Source: Hyphobacterium sp. SN044
GTDB taxonomy: Bacteria; Pseudomonadota; Alphaproteobacteria; Caulobacterales; Maricaulaceae
DNA length: 64,000 bases
Assembly (NCBI RefSeq): GCF_021864465.1
Contig: NZ_JAKKUV010000002.1
Coordinates: 1 to 64,000 of the forward strand
Reading direction: 5' to 3'
In this document: one piece after another, positions 50,798 through 59,667 of the stretch
Numbering within the stretch: position 1 is the first letter of the stretch
Layout of the letters: every line of letters begins with the position of its first letter
Notes under the pieces: model-generated
The model's input: the letters and a program-made list of their open reading frames with translations, nothing else
Told to the model about the DNA's origin: nothing
Databases searched by the model: none
Made by a program: the position numbers and the translations under genes

Positions 50798-52165
50798 ATG
50801 AGCGCGCGCATCCTTGTCGTTGACGATCAGGAGCCGAATGTCCGGCTGCTGGAAGCCAAGCTGAAGGCCGAGTATTTCGAAGTCATCACGGCGACCTCGG
50901 GCGCAAAGGCGATCGAGGCGGCGCGCCGGGACCAACCCGACGTCATACTGCTCGACATCATGATGCCGGAGATGGACGGGTTCGAAGCCTGCCGCCGACT
51001 GAAGGCCGATGCGACGACCCGGCATATTCCGGTCGTCATGGTCACCGCACTCGACCAGCGCGAAGACCGCGTGGCGGGGCTGGAATGCGGCGCCGATGAT
51101 TTCCTGACCAAGCCGGTCGACGACGTGACGCTGTTCGCGCGCGTCCGGTCGCTTTTGCGCCTGAAAGTCGTGCTCGACGAGCTTCGCGTCCGCGAAGTGA
51201 ATGCGCCAGCCGATTTCCTTGTGGGCGAGGCCGAAAATCCGGCGGGCAACTGGGTGCTCGTCGTGGCGGGCGATGCTCGCGCGGGAGAGCATCTGCGCAC
51301 CAAGCTGCCGTCCAGCGTTCAGTCGAAAGTCGTGACTGATCCGGCCCTGGCGAGCCGTGTGGCCGTCAGCGGCATCGACCTGATGCTGATCGACCTGACA
51401 ACGAGCCAGTTCGACGGGCTGCGCCTATGCGCGCGGGTTCGTTCCGAGGCCGCGACGCGGCATGTGCCGATCGTCGCCGTGGTCAGCCCCGACGATATCG
51501 AGCGCAGCGTTCGGGCCCTCGATCTCGGCGTGAATGACATCATTCACCGCCCGGTCGATTCCGGAGAGCTGAACGCCCGCGTGGCGACACAGCTGCGCCG
51601 CAAGAATTACGCGGACCGGCTGCGCACACGGCTCGACGAAAGCCTTGAAATGGCGATCACCGATCCGCTGACGGGGCTGCACAACCGCCGTTATTTCGCA
51701 TCGCGGCTGCAGCAGATGGTCGAATCGCGCGCCCATGGCGGCGCGCCATGTTCGGTGCTGATCTCGGACCTTGATCACTTCAAGCGGATCAATGACACGC
51801 ACGGTCATGCCGGCGGCGATGCCATCCTGACGCAGTTTTCCGATCGCCTGCGCGGCGGGCTTCGGGCGATGGACATTGCCGCGCGCTATGGCGGCGAAGA
51901 ATTCGTGATCGCCATGCCGGATACGGATCTTCAGCAGGCGATCATCGCCGCGGAACGGCTGCGCAAAGCGGTCGCGAAGGACTGTTTCCGGCTGCCGGAA
52001 GGCGAAGTCGCCAAATCCGTCACGGTGTCGGTCGGCGTTGCGGAAGTCTTCCCCGGAGAATCGCCGGAATCGGTGATGAAGCGGGCCGACATCGCGCTCT
52101 ACCGGGCGAAGGCCGAGGGGCGGAATCGCACAGTGGCCGCCAAGCGCGAGAGCCGGGCGGCCTGA
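50798..52165 (+). CDS. pleD: Diguanylate cyclase response regulator PleD
   Basis: 455 residues: receiver 1 with D53 (VILLDIMMPEMDG), a receiver-like second domain (about 152-270) lacking the full acidic site, and a GGDEF domain with GGEEF at 365-369. The c-di-GMP inhibitory I-site R356-A-M-D359 lies five residues before GGEEF. All three features match Caulobacter PleD, which makes c-di-GMP at the stalked pole after phosphorylation by DivJ. Production is feedback inhibited through the I-site. It is in one operon with divK. A terminator and rpmG follow convergently. Confidence 0.95.
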   Translation: MSARILVVDDQEPNVRLLEAKLKAEYFEVITATSGAKAIEAARRDQPDVILLDIMMPEMDGFEACRRLKADATTRHIPVVMVTALDQREDRVAGLECGADDFLTKPVDDVTLFARVRSLLRLKVVLDELRVREVNAPADFLVGEAENPAGNWVLVVAGDARAGEHLRTKLPSSVQSKVVTDPALASRVAVSGIDLMLIDLTTSQFDGLRLCARVRSEAATRHVPIVAVVSPDDIERSVRALDLGVNDIIHRPVDSGELNARVATQLRRKNYADRLRTRLDESLEMAITDPLTGLHNRRYFASRLQQMVESRAHGGAPCSVLISDLDHFKRINDTHGHAGGDAILTQFSDRLRGGLRAMDIAARYGGEEFVIAMPDTDLQQAIIAAERLRKAVAKDCFRLPEGEVAKSVTVSVGVAEVFPGESPESVMKRADIALYRAKAEGRNRTVAAKRESRAA

Positions 52166-52181
52166 AAAGGCGACAGAAAGA

Positions 52182-52201
52182 CGGCGCGGTTAGCCGCGCC
52201 G
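52182..52201 (-). terminator. Hairpin terminator after rpmG
   Basis: The stem cggcgcgg/ccgcgccg with loop ttag lies between the convergent pleD and rpmG stops. Reading in the rpmG direction, the hairpin is followed by tctttctgtcgcctttt, a T-rich tail. Confidence 0.7.
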
Positions 52202-52205
52202 ATCC

Positions 52206-52373
52206 TTACTTGATCTTGGCTTCTTTGAACTCGACGTGCTTCTTCGCGACCGGGTCGTACTTCTTCAGCACGAGCTTCTCGGTCATCGTGCGGGCATTCT
52301 TCTTCGTCACGTAGAAATAGCCCGTACCGGCGGTCGAGTTGAGGCGGATCTTGATGGTCGTCGGTTTGGCCAT
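52206..52373 (-). CDS. rpmG: 50S ribosomal protein L33
   Basis: A 55-residue protein starts [20 protein letters not shown] and ends VEFKEAKIK. The middle contains [21 protein letters not shown], which is the L33 signature of the proteobacterial zinc-free type (no CxxC pairs). L33 is a small protein of the large ribosomal subunit near the E site. The coding frame is short and would be missed by length filters. It is convergent with pleD and has a terminator at its end. Confidence 0.97.
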   Translation of the reverse strand: MAKPTTIKIRLNSTAGTGYFYVTKKNARTMTEKLVLKKYDPVAKKHVEFKEAKIK

Positions 52374-52457
52374 GACGAAATCACCCGAATAAGCTTTGTA
52401 CGCAGGGCAATGCCGCCCGGCGCGGAGCGGCGGAACATACGCATGGGCACGAGGTTG

Positions 52458-53636
52458 TCAACCGGTCCGGCGCTGCACGATGCGGATGGTCAGCACCGCA
52501 ATGAAGAGCAGTGCGAAACCGGACAGGACAAGCAGCACGCCTTGCGGATCGATCATGTCCATCGCCGCACCGGCTACGGGCGGTCCGGCGAAGGAACCAA
52601 CGCCGTAGGCCATGACGAAGGCGGCGTTGGCCGCGGCAATGGCCCCGCCGGTAAAGCGGTCGCCAATCATGGCGAGGCCGAGCGTGTAGAGCGTCGTGGC
52701 CAGGCCGACATAGACGAACATCACGGCATAGAGCGCGAACGCTGTGCTTCCCGCCATCCAGACAAAGGCCGGGCCGATCAGGCAGACGAGCGCGATAGCC
52801 GTCACGACGGGGCGCTTCCCCACCGTGTCGGCAAGGCGTCCGACGGGCACCTGCATCAGGATGCCGCCGACCGCACCGCAGGCCATGATGATGCCGATGG
52901 CGGCTTCGGCGAGGCCGATGCGGACGCCATACACCGGCATCAGCGAGAAGAAGATCGTCTCGGTCGCACCAAAGAGCAGCCCCGCCCCCACGGCCGTGGG
53001 GGCGATGGCGGCGGCTTTCAGCATCGCAAGCGCGCTGGCATCTCGAGGCGAGGGCGGCTCGATCTCTGGGCCGCGCAGCACCATCACAGGGATGGTGCCA
53101 AGCGAGAACAGCAGCGTGCCGGCGATCCAGGGCGCCCACCCTTGGGAACCGAGGATGGACAAGAGCAGTCCGCCGAGCCCGAAGCCGCAGGCCAGCGCAG
53201 TCGCATACATTGCCAAAATCGTGGCGCGCCGGGCCGGGGTCGCGATCTGGTTGATCCAGGTTTCCGAAGCGACAAAGACGATGGTGATTGCGATGCCCAT
53301 CGCGAAGCGCAGAACGAACCACGCCGTCACGTCCGGGATCAGCCGGAAGAGGGGCAGACAGGCGGCCGCGAACAGCAGGCTCAGAACGATCAGCGGACGC
53401 CCGGGCAGGCGCGACAGCATCCGCGGAACGAAGGGCGTGGCGACGATGGTCGAAAGCGCGGCAGCGGCCCCGTTGAGGCCGACGAGCGCGCCGGATCCGG
53501 TCATCATTTCCAGATTGATGCCGATCACCGGCATCAACAGCGTGAAACCGCAGCCTGACAAAGTCGCGCAGACGATCGCTGCCGCTAGGGAACGGTTGCG
53601 CGCAAAATCGGGAGACAGGAGCAGGCGGGCGATCAT
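52458..53636 (-). CDS. MFS transporter (YcaD/YfkF-like)
   Basis: 392 residues with twelve membrane helices. The MFS motif A equivalent is GRLADTVGKRPVVT (about 270-283) between helices 8 and 9. In the first half MYATALACGFGLGGLL and ETWINQIATPARRATILAMY (about 115-134) match the YcaD-type MFS subgroup, which has few charged residues in the membrane. Proton-coupled export of small hydrophobic compounds or sugars is usual in MFS, but the substrate cannot be told from sequence. It stands alone between rpmG and a family A repeat. Confidence 0.87.
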   Translation of the reverse strand: MIARLLLSPDFARNRSLAAAIVCATLSGCGFTLLMPVIGINLEMMTGSGALVGLNGAAAALSTIVATPFVPRMLSRLPGRPLIVLSLLFAAACLPLFRLIPDVTAWFVLRFAMGIAITIVFVASETWINQIATPARRATILAMYATALACGFGLGGLLLSILGSQGWAPWIAGTLLFSLGTIPVMVLRGPEIEPPSPRDASALAMLKAAAIAPTAVGAGLLFGATETIFFSLMPVYGVRIGLAEAAIGIIMACGAVGGILMQVPVGRLADTVGKRPVVTAIALVCLIGPAFVWMAGSTAFALYAVMFVYVGLATTLYTLGLAMIGDRFTGGAIAAANAAFVMAYGVGSFAGPPVAGAAMDMIDPQGVLLVLSGFALLFIAVLTIRIVQRRTG

Positions 53637-53679
53637 GGCCGCGCTATAGCGGGCCTGGACGCGGATGTCCTGTGATTTT

Positions 53680-53767
53680 CACCCCACCCTTGCCCTCCCC
53701 TCAAGGGGAGGGAATGGCTTCGGCGATTCTTCACCCTCCCACCGCGGGGGTGGGATGAGGTGGGGGT
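53680..53767. repeat. Palindromic intergenic repeat, family A
   Basis: Outer ends caccccaccct (53680-53690) and gatgaggtgggggt (53754-53767) are inverted. Inner hairpins are ccctcccctcaaggggaggg (53693-53712) and caccctcccaccgcgggggtgggatg. It separates the Nudix stop from the MFS gene, so it lies 3' of the topA-rnr-Nudix operon. Confidence 0.8.
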
Positions 53768-54423
53768 CATAACGGATCGATGCGGACCTTGCGCGCCAGT
53801 TCGCGGATGTGGCGCGGCTGCGCCTTCGCGTCCTTCAGTTGGCGGTCGAGCTCGTTCAACACGAAGCGCGTGACATGGGGCAGGGGCAGGTCGCCGGTCT
53901 TTTCGAACGGGACCCAGAGAATGTCTTCCAGCTCCGGATCGGTGATCTCCACGCGTTCCTCCCGCAGGGCGGAGGCGTCGGCATGGAAAAACCAGGCATC
54001 GAAGCGGCGCACGCGTCCCGGCGGAGTGATCGCGCGCGCGATCAATCTGAGCGTCGACAGGTCCGGGGCGACGCCGTGCCGGCGGAAGGGCGACCAGGCC
54101 GCATGGCGGCTGCGGATCTCGGCAGGAGCGGCGAGCAGATAGCCGGTTTCCTCCGCGGTCTCCCGAACGCTTGCGACTGCCACGGCGCGCGCCCGGTTTT
54201 CCGGCATTGCCTTTGTCATGCAGCCCATGACCGGCTGCGGCAGATCCCCCGCCAGTGGCGCGTAGGCGTCCGCGCGGTCGGCTCGGCCCCCGGGAAACAC
54301 GTATCGGTCGGGCATGAAGGCGTGCTTTGCGGACCGGCGGCCCATCAGGATTTCGACACTGCTGCCCGCCGGTCGGGTAAGGATCAGCGATCCGGCGAGT
54401 TTCGGACGCAGCGGCGGGTTCAC
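53767..54423 (-). CDS. Nudix hydrolase
   Basis: 218 residues. PDRYVFPGGRADRAD (about 38-52) and the later REtaEEtGYLLAAP core (about 88-101, RETAEETGYL) give a Nudix box GX(n)REUXEEXGU with a longer insert between the glycine and the REUXEE helix, as in NUDT19-like or RppH-distant enzymes. Such enzymes cut nucleoside diphosphate-X bonds with Mg2+ bound by the EE. The substrate (CoA, NDP-sugar, capped RNA) is not determined. The ATG overlaps the rnr stop in ATGA, which implies translational coupling with RNase R. Confidence 0.84.
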   Translation of the reverse strand: MNPPLRPKLAGSLILTRPAGSSVEILMGRRSAKHAFMPDRYVFPGGRADRADAYAPLAGDLPQPVMGCMTKAMPENRARAVAVASVRETAEETGYLLAAPAEIRSRHAAWSPFRRHGVAPDLSTLRLIARAITPPGRVRRFDAWFFHADASALREERVEITDPELEDILWVPFEKTGDLPLPHVTRFVLNELDRQLKDAKAQPRHIRELARKVRIDPL

Positions 54424-56723
54424 CGGCGCTTGCCCTTCTTCACCTTGCCGACCTTCTTTCCGCCCTTGTGGCCGCCGGGTCGGCCTTTTGGTCCTCCGCG
54501 GCCTCGATGGCCGCCGGGACGGCCGCGTCCGCGCCCATGGCGCGGCGGCTTTCCGTCTTCGGGCGGGGTCGTCAGTTCAAGCAGAAGGCCGCCGGTGATC
54601 GGCGCGGCTTCGAGGATGCGAACCTTCACCGGCATGCCGAGCCGGTAGGTGTCGCCGGACCGTTCGCCGATCAGGGCATGGGCCGCTTCGTCGTGATAAT
54701 AGCGTTCATTGCCGAGCTGGCTGATCGGGACCAGGCCGTCGGCCCCGGTCTCGTCCAGCCGGATGAAGGCGCCGAACCGCGTGACGCCGGTAATCCGGCC
54801 GGGGAATTCGCTGCCGACATGCTCCGACATGTAAAGCGCGACATAGCGGTCGACGGCATCGCGTTCGGCGGCCATGGCGCGGCGTTCCGCGGCAGTGATG
54901 TCTTCCGCGATGGCTTCGAGCTGGCTCGCCTCGGCATCTGTCTGGCCGTCCTTGCCGAACTTGCCGGCGCGGATCAGCGCGCGGTGCACCGTCAGGTCGG
55001 CATAGCGCCGGATCGGCGAGGTGAAGTGCGCGTAGCGGCGGAGGTTGAGGCCGAAATGGCCCTGATTATCGGGCGAATAGACCGCCTGCGACTGGGTGCG
55101 GAGAACAACCTCGTTGATGGTCGCATAATGCGGCGTGTCCTTGGCGCGTTCCAGCAGGCGGTTAAAGCGTTCGGTGCGCACCGTCTCGCCCTGCGCCCAA
55201 TTCATGTCGAGCGTGTCGAGAAAGTCCGCAAGCGCCTGAAGTTTTTCGGCGCTCGGGGGTTCGTGGACGCGGTAGATCAGCGACAGCTTCGCCTGCTCCA
55301 GCGTCTCCGCGGCGCAGACATTCGCCTGGATCATGCATTCCTCGATCAGCCGGTGGGCGTCGAACCGTTCTCGGGTCTCGACGCCGATCACCTTGCCGTC
55401 CTCGCCGACGCGGACCTTGCGTTCGGGGGAGTCGATCTCCAGCGGCTGGCGCTGATCGCGCGCCGTCTTCATCGCGGCGTAGGCGCCCCAGAGCGGTTTC
55501 AGGACCGGTTCGAGCAGCGGGCCGGTCTTGTCGTCGGGGTGACCGTCGATGGCCGTCTGCACCTGAGTGTAGCTGAGCTTGGCCGCCGAACGCATCCAGC
55601 CGCGCAGAAAGCGGTGGCCCCGCTTGTGACCGCTCTTGTCGAACACCATGCGGACGGCCATGCAGGGCCGGTCCTCGTTTTCGCGCAGTGAGCAAAGATC
55701 GTTCGACAGGCGTTCGGGCAACATCGGCACGACGCGGTCCGGCAGGTAGACCGAATTGCCGCGCTTCAGGGCGCCGCGATCAAGGGCCGAGCCCGGCGTG
55801 ACATAGGCGGCGACGTCGGCAATGGCGACGATGACGACCCAGCCGCCCTTGTTACCGGGATCCTCGTCCGGCGCGGCCCAGACGGCATCGTCATGGTCCT
55901 TGGCGTCGTCGGGGTCGATCGTGACAAGCGGCATGGCGCGGAGATCTTCGCGATTGCCCTGGCTGGCAGGCTTTACGTCCTGCGCCTGGCGGAATTCCTC
56001 TTCGCCGAAGTCGGTGGGAATGCCGTGGGAGTGCAGGGCGATAATGCTGCCGGCGCCGGGCGAATCCGCGCTGCCGATCACCTCGATGATATGCGCCGGT
56101 TTCGGGCCGCCGCGCCGTTCTGCGCGCGCAATGCGGCAGAGGACGAGATCGCCGTCCTTGGCCTTCTCCGCTTCGCCCTTCATCGGGACGAGATCGTCTT
56201 TCGACCGCCGGTCAACCGGCTTCAGCGCGGGCCGGCCTTTGCCCTTCCGAAGGACGCAAAGGATGGTGTGGGCGCTCTGGCCCAGTTTGCGGATGAGGCG
56301 GGCTTCCCAGCCGCCTTCATCGTCCCTTGCGAGACGGACGAGGGCGCGGTCGCCAATGCCAAGCGCCGGGCCGCCGCGCCCGCCAGCGCCCTCTCCGGGT
56401 GCCAGGCGGATCCGTGCGGCCGGTGCGCCGGGCTTGGTCAGGCGCGCGAGCAGTTCGCCATCGGTATCGCGGTCGTGGATTTCCACCACGGCGACTTCGG
56501 GCAAGGTGTCGGACAGGGCCCAACCCTTGCGGCCTTCGCGGTGGATCGCCTTCTCGTCCTCGAGAATGCGCAGGGCGGTCTTCAGGAAGGCTTTCTGATC
56601 GGCGTCGAGCTTCAGAGCCTGCGCCAGATCGCGCTTGCTGGCGCGGCCCTGTCCAAGGCGGATGGCCTCGAGCAGGGCGTCGCGGGTAAAGCCGGTTTCC
56701 TTCGGATCAAAGTCCGTTGACAA
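54420..56723 (-). CDS. rnr: Ribonuclease R
   Basis: The 767-residue product has an N-terminal helix-turn-helix-like region (residues 8-60, TRDALLEAIRLGQGRASKRDLAQAL), two cold-shock domains (about 65-235), the RNB domain with catalytic aspartates TIDPDDAKDHDDAVW (about 272-286), and an S1 domain FPGRITGVTRFGAFIRLDETGADGLVPIS (about 630-660). The glycine/lysine/arginine tail RHGRGRGRPGGHRGRGG ends the protein. It degrades structured RNA 3' to 5'. The start is nine bases after the topA stop, so topA, rnr and the Nudix gene form one operon. Confidence 0.94.
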   Translation of the reverse strand: MSTDFDPKETGFTRDALLEAIRLGQGRASKRDLAQALKLDADQKAFLKTALRILEDEKAIHREGRKGWALSDTLPEVAVVEIHDRDTDGELLARLTKPGAPAARIRLAPGEGAGGRGGPALGIGDRALVRLARDDEGGWEARLIRKLGQSAHTILCVLRKGKGRPALKPVDRRSKDDLVPMKGEAEKAKDGDLVLCRIARAERRGGPKPAHIIEVIGSADSPGAGSIIALHSHGIPTDFGEEEFRQAQDVKPASQGNREDLRAMPLVTIDPDDAKDHDDAVWAAPDEDPGNKGGWVVIVAIADVAAYVTPGSALDRGALKRGNSVYLPDRVVPMLPERLSNDLCSLRENEDRPCMAVRMVFDKSGHKRGHRFLRGWMRSAAKLSYTQVQTAIDGHPDDKTGPLLEPVLKPLWGAYAAMKTARDQRQPLEIDSPERKVRVGEDGKVIGVETRERFDAHRLIEECMIQANVCAAETLEQAKLSLIYRVHEPPSAEKLQALADFLDTLDMNWAQGETVRTERFNRLLERAKDTPHYATINEVVLRTQSQAVYSPDNQGHFGLNLRRYAHFTSPIRRYADLTVHRALIRAGKFGKDGQTDAEASQLEAIAEDITAAERRAMAAERDAVDRYVALYMSEHVGSEFPGRITGVTRFGAFIRLDETGADGLVPISQLGNERYYHDEAAHALIGERSGDTYRLGMPVKVRILEAAPITGGLLLELTTPPEDGKPPRHGRGRGRPGGHRGRGGPKGRPGGHKGGKKVGKVKKGKRR

Positions 56724-56732
56724 GTTCTGTCT

Positions 56733-59327
56733 CTAGCCTTTTGCCTTTGCTGCGGTTTTCTTCTTGGCCGCAGGCTTCTTCTTCGTGCCGGAGGCGGACT
56801 TTTTGGCGGGGGTCTTTGCGGTCTTCCGCGCCCCCTTCTTGCCGCCCTTGGCAGCACGTTCCTGGATCAGTTCGAGCGCCTTTTCGAGCGTCACGTCTTC
56901 CGGAGCGAGCCCCTTGGGCAGGGTGGCGTTGACCTTCTTCCACTTCACATAGGGACCATAACGGCCCTTCATGACGCGGACATGGTCGCCGTCATGCTCG
57001 CCAAGTTCCTTGAGCGGCTCCGACGTAGCGCCCCGCCCGCCACCCGCTTTCTTTTCGGCGATCAGCGTGACGGCGCGGTTCAAGCCGATGTCGAATACTT
57101 CTTCGATATCAGAGACATTCGCGTATGTTCTTCCATGCCGCACAAAGGGACCGTAGCGGCCGAGACCGGCTTCGATCATCTCCCCGTCCTCGGGGTGCGG
57201 ACCGACTTCGCGCGGCAGCGAGAGCAGTTTGATCGCCCGTTCGAGATTGATCGTGTCCTTGGCCCAGCCCTTCGGCAGGGAGGAGCGTTTCGGCTTTTCC
57301 TCACCGGCGACGGCCATCTCCAGATAGGGGCCGAAACGGCCATCCTTCAGATAGATGGTCTCGCCCGATGCGGGCTCCTCGCCGAGCGCGCCGTCGCCCT
57401 CGGCGGCGGGGGCCTCGTCGGTCGCGCCAAGCGGACGCGTGAACTTGCAGTCGGGATAATTCGAGCAGCCGACGAAGGCGCCGAACTTGCCGAGGCGGAT
57501 CGACAGCGTGCCCTTCTTGCAGGACGGGCATTCGCGCGGATCGGAGCCGTCCTCGCGTTCCGGATAGATGTGCGGGGCAAGTGCCGTGTTCAGCGCTTCG
57601 AGCACATCGCCGATCCGGAGATCGCCAATGTCGTTCACCGAGGCAGAAAACTGGGTCCAGAAATCCCTCAGCAGCTGCTTCCAGTCGAGGTCGCCGGCGG
57701 ACACCTTGTCGAGCTGGTTCTCGAGATCCGCGGTGAAGTCGTATTCGACATAGCGCGCGAAGAAATTCTCGAGGAAAGCGGTGACGACGCGGCCCTTGTC
57801 CTCCGGGATGAAGCGGTTCTTGTCCATGCGGACATAGTCGCGTTCGCGCAGAACGGTCAGGACGGAGGCATAGGTCGACGGGCGGCCGATGCCGAGCTCT
57901 TCCATCTTCTTGACCAGCGATGCCTCTGTGTAGCGCGGGGGCGGCTGGGTGAAGTGCTGATCGGCATAGGTCTTCTTCACGTCCGCCGGCGCGCCTTCAT
58001 CGACCTTCGGCAGGCGGGTATCGTTCTCGTCTTCCTCGTCGTCCCGGCCTTCGGTGTAGAGGGTCAGGAAGCCGTCGAAGAGCAGGACCGAACCGGTCGC
58101 GCGCATGGCGAGCGTGCCGTCGGCATTCTCCATGTCGATCGTGGTGCGTTCGAAGCGCGCGCTCTCCATCTGGCTGGCGACGGCGCGCTTCCAGATCAGC
58201 GCGTAGAGCTTCGCCTCGTCGCCATCGAGATGCAGGTTTTCCGGCAGGCGCGAAAAGCTGGTCGGACGGATGGCTTCGTGGGCTTCCTGCGCATTCTTCT
58301 GTTTGGAGGCATAAACGCGCGGACTGGACGGCAGGTAGAGCGCGCCGTGACGGTCGCCGATCACATGGCGGGCTTCGCTGATCGCCTCGCCGACCATGGA
58401 GACGCCGTCGGTCCGCATATAGGTGATCAGGCCGACCGTTTCGCCGCCGAGATTGACGCCTTCATAGAGTTTCTGCGCGGTGCGCATTGTGCGCTGCGCG
58501 TTGAAGCCCAGCTTGCGCGCGGCTTCCTGCTGCAGCGTCGAGGTGGTGAAGGGCGGGGCCGGGTGGCGCTTCGCCGGCTTGGCCTCGACCGAAGCGATGG
58601 TGAAGCTTGCGGCCTCGATCGCGGCGACGGCGGATTTCGCCATGGCGCGGTCGCCGATCGACATCTTGTCGATCTTCTTGCCCTCGAACTTTGTCAGGCG
58701 GGCGCGAAAGGAGGCAGACTTGCCCGACGCCATGTCGGCCTCGACCGTCCAGTATTCCTCCGGACGGAATTTCTCGATCTCGAGTTCCCGGTCGCAGACG
58801 AGGCGCAGCGCGACGGACTGCACGCGGCCGGCCGATCGAGCGCCCGGCAGCTTGCGCCAGAGCACCGGCGACAGCGTGAATCCGACGAGATAGTCGAGGG
58901 CGCGGCGCGCCAGGTAGGCCTCGACCAGTTCCATGTCGATGGCGCGCGGATGGCGCATCGCTTCGGTGATCGCGGTCTTGGTGATCGCATTGAAGGCGAC
59001 GCGTTCGACCGCGACACCTTTGAGGACTTTGCGCTTGGTCAACGCTTCCAGAAGGTGCCAGGAAATGGCTTCGCCTTCGCGGTCCGGGTCGGTCGCGAGG
59101 ATCAGCCTGTCGGCCCCCTTCACGGCGTCGGCGATCGCCTTGATCCGCTTGGCGGAGGCCGGTTCGACCTCCCATTCCATTGCGAAATCGTCGTCGGGAC
59201 GGACCGAGCCGTCTTTCGGTGGCAAATCGCGGACATGGCCGAAGCTGGCGAGGACTTCGAAGTCCTTGCCGAGATATTTGTTGATGGTCTTGGCCTTGGC
59301 CGGGGATTCGACGACGACGACGTTCAT
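56733..59327 (-). CDS. topA: DNA topoisomerase I
   Basis: The 864-residue product has an N-terminal Toprim domain (VVVESPAKAKTINKYLG and LATDPDREGEAISWH, with acidic residues for Mg2+), active-site tyrosine Y303 in GLITYMRTDG, and the type IA gate domains. One C4 zinc ribbon is visible, CPSCKKGTLSIRLGKFGAFVGCSNYPDC (about 605-633, cited in part). Three topoisomerase C-terminal repeats (GPYLEM, GRYGPFVRHG, GRYGPYVKW) and a lysine/alanine tail AKKSASGTKKKPAAKKKTAAKAKG-like end the protein. It relaxes negative supercoils. The strand order topA-rnr-Nudix is conserved in its neighbours. Confidence 0.96.
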   Translation of the reverse strand: MNVVVVESPAKAKTINKYLGKDFEVLASFGHVRDLPPKDGSVRPDDDFAMEWEVEPASAKRIKAIADAVKGADRLILATDPDREGEAISWHLLEALTKRKVLKGVAVERVAFNAITKTAITEAMRHPRAIDMELVEAYLARRALDYLVGFTLSPVLWRKLPGARSAGRVQSVALRLVCDRELEIEKFRPEEYWTVEADMASGKSASFRARLTKFEGKKIDKMSIGDRAMAKSAVAAIEAASFTIASVEAKPAKRHPAPPFTTSTLQQEAARKLGFNAQRTMRTAQKLYEGVNLGGETVGLITYMRTDGVSMVGEAISEARHVIGDRHGALYLPSSPRVYASKQKNAQEAHEAIRPTSFSRLPENLHLDGDEAKLYALIWKRAVASQMESARFERTTIDMENADGTLAMRATGSVLLFDGFLTLYTEGRDDEEDENDTRLPKVDEGAPADVKKTYADQHFTQPPPRYTEASLVKKMEELGIGRPSTYASVLTVLRERDYVRMDKNRFIPEDKGRVVTAFLENFFARYVEYDFTADLENQLDKVSAGDLDWKQLLRDFWTQFSASVNDIGDLRIGDVLEALNTALAPHIYPEREDGSDPRECPSCKKGTLSIRLGKFGAFVGCSNYPDCKFTRPLGATDEAPAAEGDGALGEEPASGETIYLKDGRFGPYLEMAVAGEEKPKRSSLPKGWAKDTINLERAIKLLSLPREVGPHPEDGEMIEAGLGRYGPFVRHGRTYANVSDIEEVFDIGLNRAVTLIAEKKAGGGRGATSEPLKELGEHDGDHVRVMKGRYGPYVKWKKVNATLPKGLAPEDVTLEKALELIQERAAKGGKKGARKTAKTPAKKSASGTKKKPAAKKKTAAKAKG

Positions 59328-59478
59328 TCTGATTCCGTTGTGGAAAGCGGCTTCTGCCGGTCGGGCAGCGGCGCGGGAACGTGGGGGAGGGTCAGGCGGG
59401 TGTCAACGGGCGGCACAACTTGCAAAGCGAAATTTCATCATGCACTAATACTCGCACAGGTAGATTCCGGGGGCGGGC

Positions 59479-59667
59479 ATGCAATCGACTGGTGAAGAGG
59501 GTCGCGCGATTCTCGCGACGGAGGCGGCTGACTTTACCGCTGAATTGTTGGCGGACCTTGCCGAGATCGCGCAGACTGCGGGACTCATTCAGTCCGCCGC
59601 CGTCATTGCCGCTGCCATTCACGTGGTCAGGCTTGAGGCGACGGCGGGTAATCCTCATCGCAATTAG
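59479..59667 (+). CDS. Small helical protein of unknown function
   Basis: 62 residues: MQSTGEEGRAILATEAADFTAELLADLAEIAQTAG start and AAIHVVRLEA end. The ELLADLAEIA...VVRLEA helix pair resembles small uncharacterised alphaproteobacterial proteins that are 60-70 residues long, but I recognise no named family. A weak purine-rich site (gggggcgggc) precedes the ATG. The last codons overlap the convergent dprA stop (ttag at 59664-59667). It sits in the gap between topA and dprA. Length is small, so coding status is likely but not certain. Confidence 0.6.
   Translation: MQSTGEEGRAILATEAADFTAELLADLAEIAQTAGLIQSAAVIAAAIHVVRLEATAGNPHRN

Noticed and set aside
50798-52165. Second receiver domain of PleD lacking a full acidic site as a possible mutation
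   Set aside because: PleD of Caulobacter is known to have a degenerate second receiver, so this is normal.
56982-59495. 837-codon plus-strand frame opposite topA
   Set aside because: Antisense shadow of topA, low-complexity translation rich in arginine/alanine, no known domain.
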